Shown: positions 52,177 through 61,130, counted from the stretch's first letter. The stretch: DNA of 64,000 nt from Citrobacter sp. wls619 (GCF_005281345.1 NZ_SZXJ01000078.1:124001-188000), one strand, 5' to 3'. The notes: generated by a model not told the origin, from the sequence alone. Program-made: numbers and translations.

Positions 52177-53579
52177 TAGTAATCCCCGCTGCTCTGTTTA
52201 GGTTGTCCTGCGTTCTCGCCAAACTTACGAACCTCTGGCGCTACACGATTAACGTACTGCTGCGCGGCCTGCGTGGTCGTGATTGTGCCGTCATTCAGCG
52301 CCCTGATTGTGTCAGGCGAAACATGAAACGCAGCCACCAGCGCACCCATCACCTCTGGATTGTCCAGATCGTATCCCTTCGATTGTACCGTGTCCTGTAC
52401 GTGCTGCATGTGGCTCTCTGCCTGAGCAGTTGCATTTTTCTTCGTCAAATCAATCATTTGTTGTCGGTCTGCGTCTGTCATACCCTCGCCAAGAAACGAC
52501 TTAACAGCCCCATACGCCTTATCCACCATGCCCGTTGACATTTCACGCTGCACAGCATGATTTTGCGTGACTCGCGGCGACAAGTTAGGCGACTCGCCAA
52601 CCTGAAATTGCATAGCGCGTTGCGTGTCACCTCCCGAGTTGTAAGGCGCTGCCGCTACTTTTTGTGCGGCTTCCAGCACCTTATCAAACATCGCTGTTTG
52701 AGCGCTCTCACTGGTTCGCAGGTTTTTGGCGCTGGCTATCTGCTGAATGGCCCCCTTTAAAATCGCCCCGTGATAAGCCCGCCCCGCCGCCGCGATGTAA
52801 GCAGCTCTCTCTTGCGGGTCTGTAATTTCCTGCGGCACTTGGACCTGCGCCGGATTGAATGACGCATTTTGCAGTGTTGGCTGACCACCAGCCGCTAATT
52901 GCTCGCCAGCCTGCGCACCCTGCTTAGCCAATGCTGAGATACGTGCACTTCCTGCGTTCTGCAGTGCGATATTTTCCATCACCCCCTCATGTCTCATTTG
53001 GTCATTATGGAAAACCGCGCTCTGCTCTCTCGCTAAACGCCCCTGTTCCATCTGGTCTTTATGAAACCCTTCGCGCTGCTCTCGATCCGCTTGACGCTCT
53101 TCCGTGTCAACCTGCCTGTCTAACGCTTTCTGCATACGGTCTGCTTCTTTGTCCAACTCCTTGTTATCGCCCGTTTGGTACCAGTTCAGAATCGCTGGGG
53201 CGCTAAAGCCCTTCTCGTGCAACTCCATGATGTAATCGCCACGCTGTCTCAGGTCGTAGCCGTGGTCATGCACCGCCAGCGCCGCCGACATACCACCAGC
53301 AATACCCGCAGCGGCGTTACCCGTCACCAGAGCCGTTACCAGCCCCATAAGGCCTGACGCCATCCACATTTGATGTGATATCTCTTCTTCACTTGGTGGA
53401 CTTACCTTTGGAATTCCGTTATAAGCCGCCTGTGCCTGCTCAATGAGCTGTTGAGTCTGGATTACGTACGGGACGTTGCTACCCTGATTGGGTGTCACGC
53501 TCTGCCCGTGAATCGCATCCATGTTGATTTGCAGGTTTTCATTCTCGCGTTGTTGCTGCAGGTCGGTTACGGCTGTCAT
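52176..53579 (-). CDS. Putative internal virion protein (467 residues)
   Basis: A 467-residue protein, Gln- and Ala-rich, with a hydrophobic stretch (MASGLMGLVTALVTGNAAAGIAGGMSAAL, residues 69-97, quoted only by its ends) followed by long coiled-coil regions (REQREGFHKDQMEQGRLARE). This membrane-plus-coil design is typical of ejection proteins carried in the capsid. It overlaps its neighbours by one and four bases. No enzymatic motif is seen. Confidence 0.58.
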   Translation of the reverse strand: MTAVTDLQQQRENENLQINMDAIHGQSVTPNQGSNVPYVIQTQQLIEQAQAAYNGIPKVSPPSEEEISHQMWMASGLMGLVTALVTGNAAAGIAGGMSAALAVHDHGYDLRQRGDYIMELHEKGFSAPAILNWYQTGDNKELDKEADRMQKALDRQVDTEERQADREQREGFHKDQMEQGRLAREQSAVFHNDQMRHEGVMENIALQNAGSARISALAKQGAQAGEQLAAGGQPTLQNASFNPAQVQVPQEITDPQERAAYIAAAGRAYHGAILKGAIQQIASAKNLRTSESAQTAMFDKVLEAAQKVAAAPYNSGGDTQRAMQFQVGESPNLSPRVTQNHAVQREMSTGMVDKAYGAVKSFLGEGMTDADRQQMIDLTKKNATAQAESHMQHVQDTVQSKGYDLDNPEVMGALVAAFHVSPDTIRALNDGTITTTQAAQQYVNRVAPEVRKFGENAGQPKQSSGDY

Positions 53580-54085
53580 TTGTTAGTCTCCACTAATTTT
53601 TGACCTTTCATTGCTTTGCTCATGGTCTGCTGGTAACTGGAAGACTTAGCCCCAGCCCCTTTTGGTTTACCCATTGCTTTTGCTTCTTTGTAGTTGTTGC
53701 TCATGCACGTATAAATCAGCTCTTCTCCGCGCTGCTGCGTTATTTTTCCGTCTAAAACGCTCTGGTATATCTCCTTTAAAACCCCATCAATCTTGTCTGT
53801 CTTAAGTCCGAACATGGGGTAGTTTTCTGCCATCGTTTCCGGTGACATAGAGCCACGAAATTTCATGAGGTCGGGAACGTTGTAATTAGCCTCCGGCGTT
53901 TTCGTCCACATGACCTCATTAGCGTTCGGGTCGTATTCCTGTTGCCACCCTTCCTGCTTTGCCCATTGGTATTTGATGGGGTCATTCTCTGCCGTGGTTC
54001 CGGTGGTATTGTGCGATGCCAAAATCTCACTGGCTCTCGTGTTGTACTGCTCAAATAGCTGGTCAAACTGCTGGTTAATATTCAT
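53576..54085 (-). CDS. Hypothetical virion-region protein
   Basis: A 169-residue charged protein (MNINQQFDQLFEQYNTRASEIL) with helical ends and a basic Lys-rich tail (MSKAMKGQKLVETNK). It lies in the ejection-protein block, overlapping the 467-residue gene by four bases. No family recognised; an internal virion role is inferred from position only. Confidence 0.55.
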   Translation of the reverse strand: MNINQQFDQLFEQYNTRASEILASHNTTGTTAENDPIKYQWAKQEGWQQEYDPNANEVMWTKTPEANYNVPDLMKFRGSMSPETMAENYPMFGLKTDKIDGVLKEIYQSVLDGKITQQRGEELIYTCMSNNYKEAKAMGKPKGAGAKSSSYQQTMSKAMKGQKLVETNK

Positions 54086-54150
54086 GGTTTCTCAGTTTTT
54101 TATTCTGCGCCGGTCAACTGGCCAACGCAGTTTTGTAGTTGATTGTTCTG

Positions 54151-54564
54151 TTACAGCAGGTTTTTAAATCCACTCAGCCCTTGTAGCGGGTCACCGCCTG
54201 CCAGCCCCTCCACCTCGTTAATTACCGAGCCGTTAGATCCTGCGCTGGCCTGAACTCCATGACCCGACCCACCCAGCGGGGCGCGTTGTTGGTATTTCGG
54301 GGTCATTGCCGCCTTTAATATCCCTGGCATTTGTTTACTCAGCGCCTGCATTGTCCAGTCTTTCAAACCACCGAAAACAGAGTCACCGCCAGCCATGGAG
54401 GTTGCGCTTACCCCTGATGCGAGTTGGTCTATCGTGGAGTCGGCAACCTTAGCCACATCAGCCGCCGAGTCTCCCATGCCGAGAAACTCAGCCACATCAC
54501 CACCAGCCTCTACAATTGCCGAACCAGCCGCCGATGCCATTTCTTCGATTGATGCCATTACCAT
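54151..54564 (-). CDS. Hypothetical virion-region protein
   Basis: A 137-residue Ala/Gly-rich protein (MVMASIEEMASAAGSAIVEAGGD) with an amphipathic helix (DWTMQALSKQMPGILKAAM). A GGGAGG site within the end of the upstream gene serves the first ATG. No family recognised. The sequence style resembles its upstream neighbour, suggesting that the two act together in the virion. Confidence 0.55.
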   Translation of the reverse strand: MVMASIEEMASAAGSAIVEAGGDVAEFLGMGDSAADVAKVADSTIDQLASGVSATSMAGGDSVFGGLKDWTMQALSKQMPGILKAAMTPKYQQRAPLGGSGHGVQASAGSNGSVINEVEGLAGGDPLQGLSGFKNLL

Positions 54565-55421
54565 AAACCGCCTCCCGTTCCGTTCGTTGTCGACGTTGTG
54601 TCGGTTGTTGTGTCAATTCCTGCTGCTGGCAGTATTTCTTGCATCAATACAGAGAAATCAATCAAATCCATGTTGTTGTTAATCATGTCATTCTTGCGAT
54701 TATTGTTGGCAGTCTGCTGATTAAACCACTGCTCAAATAGCCCGGCGTTAAACTGGTTTTTCTCTCCAGACGCCGCCATTTTTGTCCCGGTCTGGAATAT
54801 TGAGCCGCCAGCACTTAGCAACTGATCCAGAAGACCCACCTCACCTGACATAGCGCCAGTTGTCAGGCCAACGGAGCCTTTCAGAATCTTCATAGCAAGG
54901 TCGCTTTCCTGAGTGACCATGCTATTAGCGCCGCTCGACAATACGGCGTTTCTCGCGCTATCAGCCGAGCTACTGCCACTTACAGCAGTTGATGCCATTG
55001 TTGATTGAGCGGTATTGCCGAACTCCGCACCCATTTCACTGTAAACGCTATCTTCAATTGCACTGTCTTGCGTATCCATGAAGTCGCTAGCGCCGTTGTA
55101 CAGCCCCGTAACGCCGCTCATGAACTGCGTCTTGCCGTTACCCTCTAATAACCCCTGAATTTCCCCTAGCGCCTCATCAACCAGGCTTGCGCCGCCTTTA
55201 GCGATAGATGTACCCGTATCAATGGCCTTTCCGCTTCCTGCTCGCTCCAGCGCTGCTTGCTCTGCCGGAGTCAGGCCGGATACGACGCTATTCTCGTAGT
55301 TGATACCGCTGTAGCTGCTAATGAAGTCATTCACTATTGGCTCAAGAGCATCGGCAAGCCATGACGTTGTGTGGCTGGTTGAGCTTGATGTGCTGCTTCC
55401 GTTACCCGTAATGAGCCCCAT
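54558..55421 (-). CDS. Putative virion structural/ejection protein (287 residues)
   Basis: A 287-residue protein (MGLITGNGSSTSSSTSHTTSWLADAL) rich in Ser, Gly, Ala and Asn. LTPAEQAALERAGSG near residue 52 and long helical stretches recall ejection or tail-interior proteins of temperate phages. It overlaps the scaffold-like gene by one base. No enzymatic motif seen. Confidence 0.55.
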   Translation of the reverse strand: MGLITGNGSSTSSSTSHTTSWLADALEPIVNDFISSYSGINYENSVVSGLTPAEQAALERAGSGKAIDTGTSIAKGGASLVDEALGEIQGLLEGNGKTQFMSGVTGLYNGASDFMDTQDSAIEDSVYSEMGAEFGNTAQSTMASTAVSGSSSADSARNAVLSSGANSMVTQESDLAMKILKGSVGLTTGAMSGEVGLLDQLLSAGGSIFQTGTKMAASGEKNQFNAGLFEQWFNQQTANNNRKNDMINNNMDLIDFSVLMQEILPAAGIDTTTDTTSTTNGTGGGLW

Positions 55422-56326
55422 TATTTGTACTTATCCCCCCACACCTTCTCACCGAATGACAGTCCGCGCTTCGCCTGCGGCTGCTCTGCTTTGGGCTGAG
55501 TTCGTGGCGTTTTCAGTGCCATGGTTGTTTTCTTCTGTAGTTTTTTCGCCGCCTCTTCACGTCCGGCTCGGTAAATCATTGCGTCCCTCACAATCTCCAT
55601 GAATGCCGGGCTAATTGCGTCAGCGTATGCCGCCTCCGGCATCACCTTTTTAGCCAGGGCATCCACGGCGATGATGTGCTCGCGCTTCCATCCCGCTTTT
55701 GTCAGGGCCATTACGGTTTGCTTGGCGTTGTGTTTGCGCGTCCGGTTAATGGCGTTATCACGAAGGGTTTTCTCTTCGCTGGCGATCGCTTCCAGCTCGC
55801 GCTTTCTACCTCTCGCGTCGCGGAGTTGCATGTGTGCCGCCTGGTATTGCTGTGACGTCAGCTTTCCTGATGCAAGATGCGCCTCCAATTGCTCAATCTC
55901 TTTGTCACACTCAGTTACCGCCAGAAGCATTGCGCGTTCAAGCTTTTCGCCGTGCTCATTGACTGAGTCAGCCAGCGGGGCTACGGACTGGTTGTATCGC
56001 TGGTTTGTCTCCAGTTCGCGTAGTGCGTTTTCAACCTGCTCCGGCGTGTATTTAGTGCCTGAAAACTCATAAAACTCTACGCCGCCGTCCCCTTCGCCTT
56101 CTCCAGAATCTCCCTGAGTCGGGGTGCCATCGTCGGTGATACCGATAGCGATTTCCTCTGACTCTCCAGATGGTTTTCCATCTCCCTCTGTGCTGCTCGG
56201 TTCGATTTCTTTTGCCTGTTGGCGGTTTGTAGCCCGAAGTACAGCCTGTGCAAGAGCTGACCGTCCGATTCCTCCCACGGCAGGCGCTTTGCTTTTGTTT
56301 TCGGTGTTGGTGTTTTCATTTTCCAT
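55421..56326 (-). CDS. Putative scaffolding protein
   Basis: A 301-residue protein placed directly after the portal gene. It has an acidic, Gly/Ser-rich N-terminal third (residues 40-90), a coiled-coil middle (ECDKEIEQLEAHLASGKLTS) and a basic C-terminus (KKLQKKTTMALKTPRTQ, ending WGDKYK), the charge layout of capsid scaffolding proteins whose basic tail binds the shell. Function is inferred from composition and position. Confidence 0.6.
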   Translation of the reverse strand: MENENTNTENKSKAPAVGGIGRSALAQAVLRATNRQQAKEIEPSSTEGDGKPSGESEEIAIGITDDGTPTQGDSGEGEGDGGVEFYEFSGTKYTPEQVENALRELETNQRYNQSVAPLADSVNEHGEKLERAMLLAVTECDKEIEQLEAHLASGKLTSQQYQAAHMQLRDARGRKRELEAIASEEKTLRDNAINRTRKHNAKQTVMALTKAGWKREHIIAVDALAKKVMPEAAYADAISPAFMEIVRDAMIYRAGREEAAKKLQKKTTMALKTPRTQPKAEQPQAKRGLSFGEKVWGDKYK

Positions 56327-56327
56327 T

Positions 56328-58334
56328 TCATGCCTCTTGGGTGTTGTCGATGCGCTCTTGTTCCTGCGCGTTCTTGGTTACTTCGTTTGCTGAGTTCTGC
56401 TCCAGCTCCTGAGCCTTGAGCAGCGTGTCAACCATGCTGATTTTGGTTTCCGCGTCCATCTGCTTGATGGTGGCAAGGTCTTTCAATGCCTCGTTTAGTT
56501 TCTTGGCAACATCAGCCTTCATGTCACTTACTTTGGCCTCTGCCAGCCCGGTAGCGGCGATTTGCTCGCGAGCTTTACCGATGGTGATTAGTGCCGTAAT
56601 GAGTTGCTCAACCTTTGACGGTTTCGGCATATCTTCAGGTGCGGTGATATAGCGGCTAACGTCCTCCTGCCCGGTAGCAACCCGGAGATAATCGGCGTAG
56701 ATGTTGTATACGTTTTCAGGCTGGAAATTTTTCGGGAGCGTGCCGAGCTGCGCGGCTGTTTCATACGCAGATTTAACATTAGATGCGGCCTTGGCTGCGT
56801 CATAAACCGACTTAATGTCAGCAGTCAGGCCAATGTCTGAACGAATCAACTTGAGCGGGATGTGATCAGAACCAAGCTTCACGGATGCGCCGATTTCCTG
56901 CATAACCATCAGCAACTTGCGATACAACGGAATAACGAACGTCTCCGCTATGGTTTCTGCGATCTGGTTCTCATTCAGTTCCTGTTTGTCCTGGGTCAGT
57001 GCAATGGCTGTTCCGGATGCCTGGCTGTTTTCTTCCAGCGCCTGAGCCTGTCCGGCACTCCCCTGAATGGTCGCCTGCACATCCTCGTTAATCTCTTCAT
57101 TAAGGAGTTGCATAGCGTTAGGAACGTCCGTTCCCTGTAATTTTTGAATGGCGTTAGGGCTGCGAACGTTATACGCCGCACCGGGACCACGATCATTCAG
57201 GAACACCGCAAGGCCGTCAGGCTCCATGTTGTTTTCCTGATAGGTATATTCCCCATATGCCGCACCGTCTGCGCTGCGCTGAATGGCTCGCATCGCACGC
57301 GTTTTGTTGGTTTGCGCGGTGATGCACATGTCATAGAGCGACTCTGACCACGCAGAACCGGAGACAATCGACATACCACCTAGAATCAGTGGGTTAACGT
57401 CAACTTTCTCTTGCAGCAGAATATCTGTATCGGTACTGACAACGTGCCATAACTCAGGTGTTTTCCCTTGATAGCATCCGCGCCAGTAGTGGTGGGTGAT
57501 TGTAATTTCGCGGTTGTACTCGCTGTACGACAGGTTAGGCGCGTCGATATCTGAATTCATATCATCGACAACCAGCAGTTGCTTACTGGTTCCCGCAGTG
57601 GAATCAAGCGCCGACTTTTCACCTTTGGCGAGCTTGTTTTTTGGATAGCCGCGCATCTCCCCCTCAGCAACTGTTATCAACTCGCGATAGGCCGAATAGG
57701 TCGCGTCGTCGGTGTTTGTTGCCCTTGGGTGGATGTAGAAATCGGAGAAGGCGATCAGATTGAGGACGGGAAACTTGATTGTGCGAGTCCCTTTAATCCA
57801 ACCGGTTACGGTCTGGTCGTCATTGACTGTGATTTCCTGGTCAATGTTGTACCCAGCCTTCATGATGACAGCCGTTTTCACCACCAGCTCGTGAGCCGGA
57901 GAATTGTCAAAGTCGTACCTTTCCGTTTCAAACAGCTTTTCGTCATAGCCAACACAGGCGACCTGATTACCGGTTATCAGGATCTCTTTGATTGCGGCCA
58001 TGTAGAGCAACTTTGAGTTATTCACCTTCATTGCGGCGGTGTGCACTGCTTTGGTGATCGCCTTTGCCAGCTTGCCGCTGGTCAGGTCATCACTATCAAA
58101 CGTTACCGGGCTGCGATTGCTATTGGTAAACAGCGCAAGCACTGTCGGGTAAATACTTTCAAATGATTCCCACATCACGCGAGAGGCGCGAATATCGGTG
58201 TCATCCGTTTTAGGTGGCACTTCGCCGCGATACGTCTCGTATGAGAGCGTATAGCGCCCTGTCACAGCCTGCTTGAATGTATCAGCCGCCTGAAACTGCG
58301 ATTGCAGCTCGGCTAACAGTTCGTTTTTGTTCAC
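56328..58334 (-). CDS. Portal protein, P22-like
   Basis: The 668-residue product forms the dodecameric ring through which DNA enters and leaves the head. The clip/stem region is marked by SDFYIHPRATNTDDATYSAYRE, typical of P22-type portals, and SRVMWESFESIYPTVLALFTN near the N-terminus. A long helical C-terminus with Gln/Glu-rich coil (DAETKISMVDTLLKAQELEQ) resembles the barrel of P22 gp1. It overlaps the large terminase gene by four bases. Confidence 0.82.
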   Translation of the reverse strand: MNKNELLAELQSQFQAADTFKQAVTGRYTLSYETYRGEVPPKTDDTDIRASRVMWESFESIYPTVLALFTNSNRSPVTFDSDDLTSGKLAKAITKAVHTAAMKVNNSKLLYMAAIKEILITGNQVACVGYDEKLFETERYDFDNSPAHELVVKTAVIMKAGYNIDQEITVNDDQTVTGWIKGTRTIKFPVLNLIAFSDFYIHPRATNTDDATYSAYRELITVAEGEMRGYPKNKLAKGEKSALDSTAGTSKQLLVVDDMNSDIDAPNLSYSEYNREITITHHYWRGCYQGKTPELWHVVSTDTDILLQEKVDVNPLILGGMSIVSGSAWSESLYDMCITAQTNKTRAMRAIQRSADGAAYGEYTYQENNMEPDGLAVFLNDRGPGAAYNVRSPNAIQKLQGTDVPNAMQLLNEEINEDVQATIQGSAGQAQALEENSQASGTAIALTQDKQELNENQIAETIAETFVIPLYRKLLMVMQEIGASVKLGSDHIPLKLIRSDIGLTADIKSVYDAAKAASNVKSAYETAAQLGTLPKNFQPENVYNIYADYLRVATGQEDVSRYITAPEDMPKPSKVEQLITALITIGKAREQIAATGLAEAKVSDMKADVAKKLNEALKDLATIKQMDAETKISMVDTLLKAQELEQNSANEVTKNAQEQERIDNTQEA

Positions 58335-60028
58335 AGTTTTTTGGCTCCCGCTTTGCTGTACGCCCGCATTGCGCGTTTGTAAGGTGATTTGGAGTGATCA
58401 ACAGGTGGTTGTATTTTGCGTTTAGCTCGCAGCATGGTTACGCCGTCGAATTCCACGCGAGTTGAGCAATAACGCATAGCGTCAAGATGATGGTTGTTTT
58501 TGTCGGACGGCACGGTCTTTTTACCTTCCTTAACCCACTGATACAGGCGCAACTCATGCAGCAGGCCAGTACAGGTGTTAAATATTTTCAGGTCGTTATC
58601 CTGGAACCACTGAGCAAGGAGGGAGATAGAGCCCTGCAGGGTTTTGCGATTGGTATAGCCTGGTAGTTGCGTTTCGTGTAACTGCCACGCGTCCGGACAG
58701 GTAAGCGCCCCGACATCACGCATAACCTCTAAGCGAGTCATGTTGGTTCCTGCCTGCTGCCCGTTCCCGTCAGATGGTGAAATCACACGAATAGACGGCA
58801 AACCAAGACCAACAAACTCCACAGGTTCCTTTCCGGTTGCTTCCTCCCAGTCCTCCGGGGGTAGGTCGATGATTTTTCTAGCCATGTAGTCAGGCATGTG
58901 ACTATTGAAATACACCTCAGACTCAGGAACGCCGTATAAATCCTCCCCTTCGCTACTCCACTCCTGAAACACGTACTTTTTTCCCGTTTCCGGGTCGTAT
59001 GCCACGAAGAGAATGATTGATGGATCAGCGAGGCCGGAGTATCCAAAGTCCAACCCAGCCAGTACCAGCCAATGGTCAGGAATCTTGAAAGGAGTGCAGG
59101 TTATTTGCTCATCACTGTACGGGTAGATAGCACCCACACCGAGAACCGGTACACCCTCACTGCGCATCTTGCGTTGCCAGTATGGAATACGAGCCTCCAT
59201 TGACTTCCGGCGCTCCGGTGTGATGTGCGGCGCGTCATTCCAGGTGGCGTTCTGGAAATATATCTCCCCCGTCTTATCGTGTTTGCACTGGTTGTAGAAA
59301 TCAGTTGCGCCAACCTCCGGTGTTGCAGTACATGCCACGCACCCCTCGGTATTAGTGGTTCGCGTGGTGCATTGCGCGATTAATTCCGCCTCCTTTTCGC
59401 TTTGTTCATCAACCCATATATACATGACACGCTGACCCATGAAGACCTTCTCATCCTGGGTGGAGCTATAGAAATGAATCTCTGTCTGTCCACCCGTCGC
59501 ATCCCATACACGGAACGACTTGACCGTTTCGCCATCAGTAATAAAGCTGTCAAAGTCGATACGTTCGCGAGGAATGGAGCCTGACCCCATCTCCTTACGC
59601 TTACGAGCGTCATTGGTTCCAAGCAATTCTTTTTGGAGCACTTTGCGGGTAGCATCAGTTGAGATGCCGATAGCCCACATGATGCGGGTGTCATCTGATG
59701 CGCGATCACAACGGAAGCCAGGCCACCACACCGGATACAGCGCCGTTGCTTGAATCGCAAACTCAACCGCTTCTCCGTATGTCTTACCAATCTGGTTGGC
59801 TGCTGACAGGTAGCGGAGCAAGTAGTTTGCACCAGAACGAAACCAGCGCATCTGGTACTGATAGGGTTCAAAGAAATCCAGCTTGTAGAACTTGTTGAAA
59901 TGCGCCGCCAGCCGAAGCAAGTGAATATGCTCGCGCATCTTCCCCTTGCCCTGAGACACGATCATCACCGCCAGTGATCGCACACGGTCACGATATTCTC
60001 TGGTTGTGAACTCCGGGCGCTCAGTCAC
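58331..60028 (-). CDS. Terminase large subunit
   Basis: The 565-residue packaging motor has an N-terminal ATPase with Walker A LSAANQIGKT (residues 75-84) and Walker B VMYIWVDEQ (about 201-209), followed by TATPEVG (coupling motif) near 234. The C-terminal RNase H-like nuclease begins with LAGLDFGYSGLADPS (Asp327). It cuts and translocates phage DNA into the procapsid. It overlaps the small subunit gene by eight bases. Confidence 0.9.
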   Translation of the reverse strand: MTERPEFTTREYRDRVRSLAVMIVSQGKGKMREHIHLLRLAAHFNKFYKLDFFEPYQYQMRWFRSGANYLLRYLSAANQIGKTYGEAVEFAIQATALYPVWWPGFRCDRASDDTRIMWAIGISTDATRKVLQKELLGTNDARKRKEMGSGSIPRERIDFDSFITDGETVKSFRVWDATGGQTEIHFYSSTQDEKVFMGQRVMYIWVDEQSEKEAELIAQCTTRTTNTEGCVACTATPEVGATDFYNQCKHDKTGEIYFQNATWNDAPHITPERRKSMEARIPYWQRKMRSEGVPVLGVGAIYPYSDEQITCTPFKIPDHWLVLAGLDFGYSGLADPSIILFVAYDPETGKKYVFQEWSSEGEDLYGVPESEVYFNSHMPDYMARKIIDLPPEDWEEATGKEPVEFVGLGLPSIRVISPSDGNGQQAGTNMTRLEVMRDVGALTCPDAWQLHETQLPGYTNRKTLQGSISLLAQWFQDNDLKIFNTCTGLLHELRLYQWVKEGKKTVPSDKNNHHLDAMRYCSTRVEFDGVTMLRAKRKIQPPVDHSKSPYKRAMRAYSKAGAKKL

Positions 60029-60497
60029 TGCTCACCCCTTTCATCACATCACGCTCAATGGCGTCGAGATCTGAATCAGAGAGATATGCATCCGACTGCC
60101 CAGCAAGCGCCGCCCTTGACTTATCGGCTAGTGTTGGAGCCAGCGATAGCAGGCGTGTTGCGGTTGTGGCTAGGTTGGCAAATGCAGTTGCCTTGATGCC
60201 GGGAGACTCCAGGCGGTCAAAGATTTGTGCCATTAACCCCCCGCGCTCAACGAACACAGACACTTCGTTGTTGAGTGCGTCAGCACGGCGTGACATAGCC
60301 AATGTTTCCAGGTGGGCTGCGTAGCGCTCAAAGTGCCTTTGAGTTACCACGCCCTTGCGAGGGGCAAAGCCAAGCTTGCGCATCTCCCGGAGTTGAGCCT
60401 TGCTCACTTCGGATATTGCTTGCTTAACCTGTTCTCTGCGTAGTGCGGATTTTTGGATCTGCTGCTCTTTGCGAGCATGTGCAGGTTTACTACTCAT
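60021..60497 (-). CDS. Putative terminase small subunit
   Basis: A 158-residue helical protein (MSSKPAHARKEQQIQKSALRREQ) directly upstream of the large terminase, the usual place of the small subunit that recognises the packaging site. The N-terminus is very basic and suits DNA binding; QAISEVSKAQLREMRKLGF may form a helix-turn-helix. Sequence similarity to known small subunits is not obvious to me. ATG at 60497 is preferred to a GTG one codon earlier. Confidence 0.65.
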   Translation of the reverse strand: MSSKPAHARKEQQIQKSALRREQVKQAISEVSKAQLREMRKLGFAPRKGVVTQRHFERYAAHLETLAMSRRADALNNEVSVFVERGGLMAQIFDRLESPGIKATAFANLATTATRLLSLAPTLADKSRAALAGQSDAYLSDSDLDAIERDVMKGVSSD

Positions 60498-60517
60498 CAC
60501 CAGCTCTCGCTAGTGCT

Positions 60518-60550
60518 TGGGCATCCGACCCATAACCTGAGGTTCGTTAA
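60518..60550 (-). promoter_or_regulatory. Terminase-operon leader element (palindrome plus hairpin)
   Basis: On the minus strand TTAACGAACCTCAGGTTATG holds the palindrome AACCT-C-AGGTT and runs into a hairpin TGGGT-CGGAT-GCCCA (one G-T pair). It parallels the capsid-operon element at 50356-50390 in order, spacing and sequence, and lies about 20 bases before the small terminase start. Confidence 0.7.
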
Positions 60551-61108
60551 AAAAAATATTTCTGCGACTTGAGCAAGTGAGTGCGGATTAGGATTCGCGC
60601 CTCAGAGAAACGGCTCAAGAAACAGAAGTGACAAAGGTTCAGCCATTTTCAAGGCAAACCAATGTCACTTAACTCTCTGGAATTCTCGTCTCGGGAGGGT
60701 CCGTATACGAAGTTTCCAGCCTATCCGCACCGACCAAGGCGTGGTAGATAGGTGATGCAACGTTAGGGCTTATCCTGTCAGCCCCGCCAGGTGTGCACCA
60801 TCAAAGGAGCCTGTCCCGGAACTCAATCCGCGAGACTCTTAAACTCTGATACGAGTCACCTGTGGGGCTTGGCGATCCAGATACCCCACTTCCCTTACCA
60901 CGCCTCTGCAACCAGGCTAGTGACAGCCGTCAACGCTAAACGTAGCTCTACACCAGACACAAACCTCATGAGATTTGATAGCCCGTGCAGCAAGCCAGAA
61001 CCCCGGCTCCCTTTTATCGTAAGACAATCACCCACTAAATGGTCAAGATTTATTTTGCTGTGAAGATGTTAAACGTCTGTGTATTCCAGCCAATACAGGC
61101 AAACCAAT
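60551..61108. other. Prophage right-end non-coding region
   Basis: About 560 bases with no convincing gene upstream of the terminase operon. Inverted repeats include AAGTGAC / GTCACTT (60628-60670 region), GACTC / GAGTC (60834-60857) and GTGGGG / CCCCAC (60862-60889). AGGCAAACCAATG occurs at 60652-60664 and 61097-61109. It should contain the late promoter and possibly the pac or cos site. Confidence 0.5.
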
Positions 61109-61130
61109 GGGGTAAAAACATTCCCCAAAA
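61109..61130. other. Candidate attR
   Basis: GGGG-N8-TTCCCCAAAA, the same layout as at 37599-37620. The A/T-rich sequence beyond it runs to the ynjF stop and would be host DNA. The match is short, so the exact junction is uncertain. Confidence 0.33.

Larger units (their letters stand above)
37600..61130 (-). mobile_element. Integrated podovirus-type prophage of about 23.5 kb between ynjE and ynjF
   Basis: The convergent host genes ynjE and ynjF, adjacent in E. coli, are separated by 23.7 kb in which every gene is on the minus strand. The block contains tyrosine integrase and excisionase-like genes at the left end, and terminase, portal, capsid, adaptor, nozzle and fibre genes to the right. 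The exact ends are uncertain; a ten-base match TTCCCCAAAA occurs at 37611 and 61121. Missing modules (replication, lysis, CI-type immunity) suggest deletion or dependence on other functions. Many genes overlap at ATGA or TAATG junctions, as in phages. Confidence 0.93.

Noticed and set aside
60781..60900. Possible tRNA gene (several stems and a loop-like CTCTTAAACTC)
   Set aside because: I could not build a cloverleaf: there is no GGTTCGAATCC-type T-arm and no acceptor stem that pairs.
60791..61063. Open frame of 90 codons on the plus strand at the prophage right end
   Set aside because: It runs against the direction of every prophage gene, has no ribosome-binding site, odd composition and no recognisable domain; the region looks non-coding.
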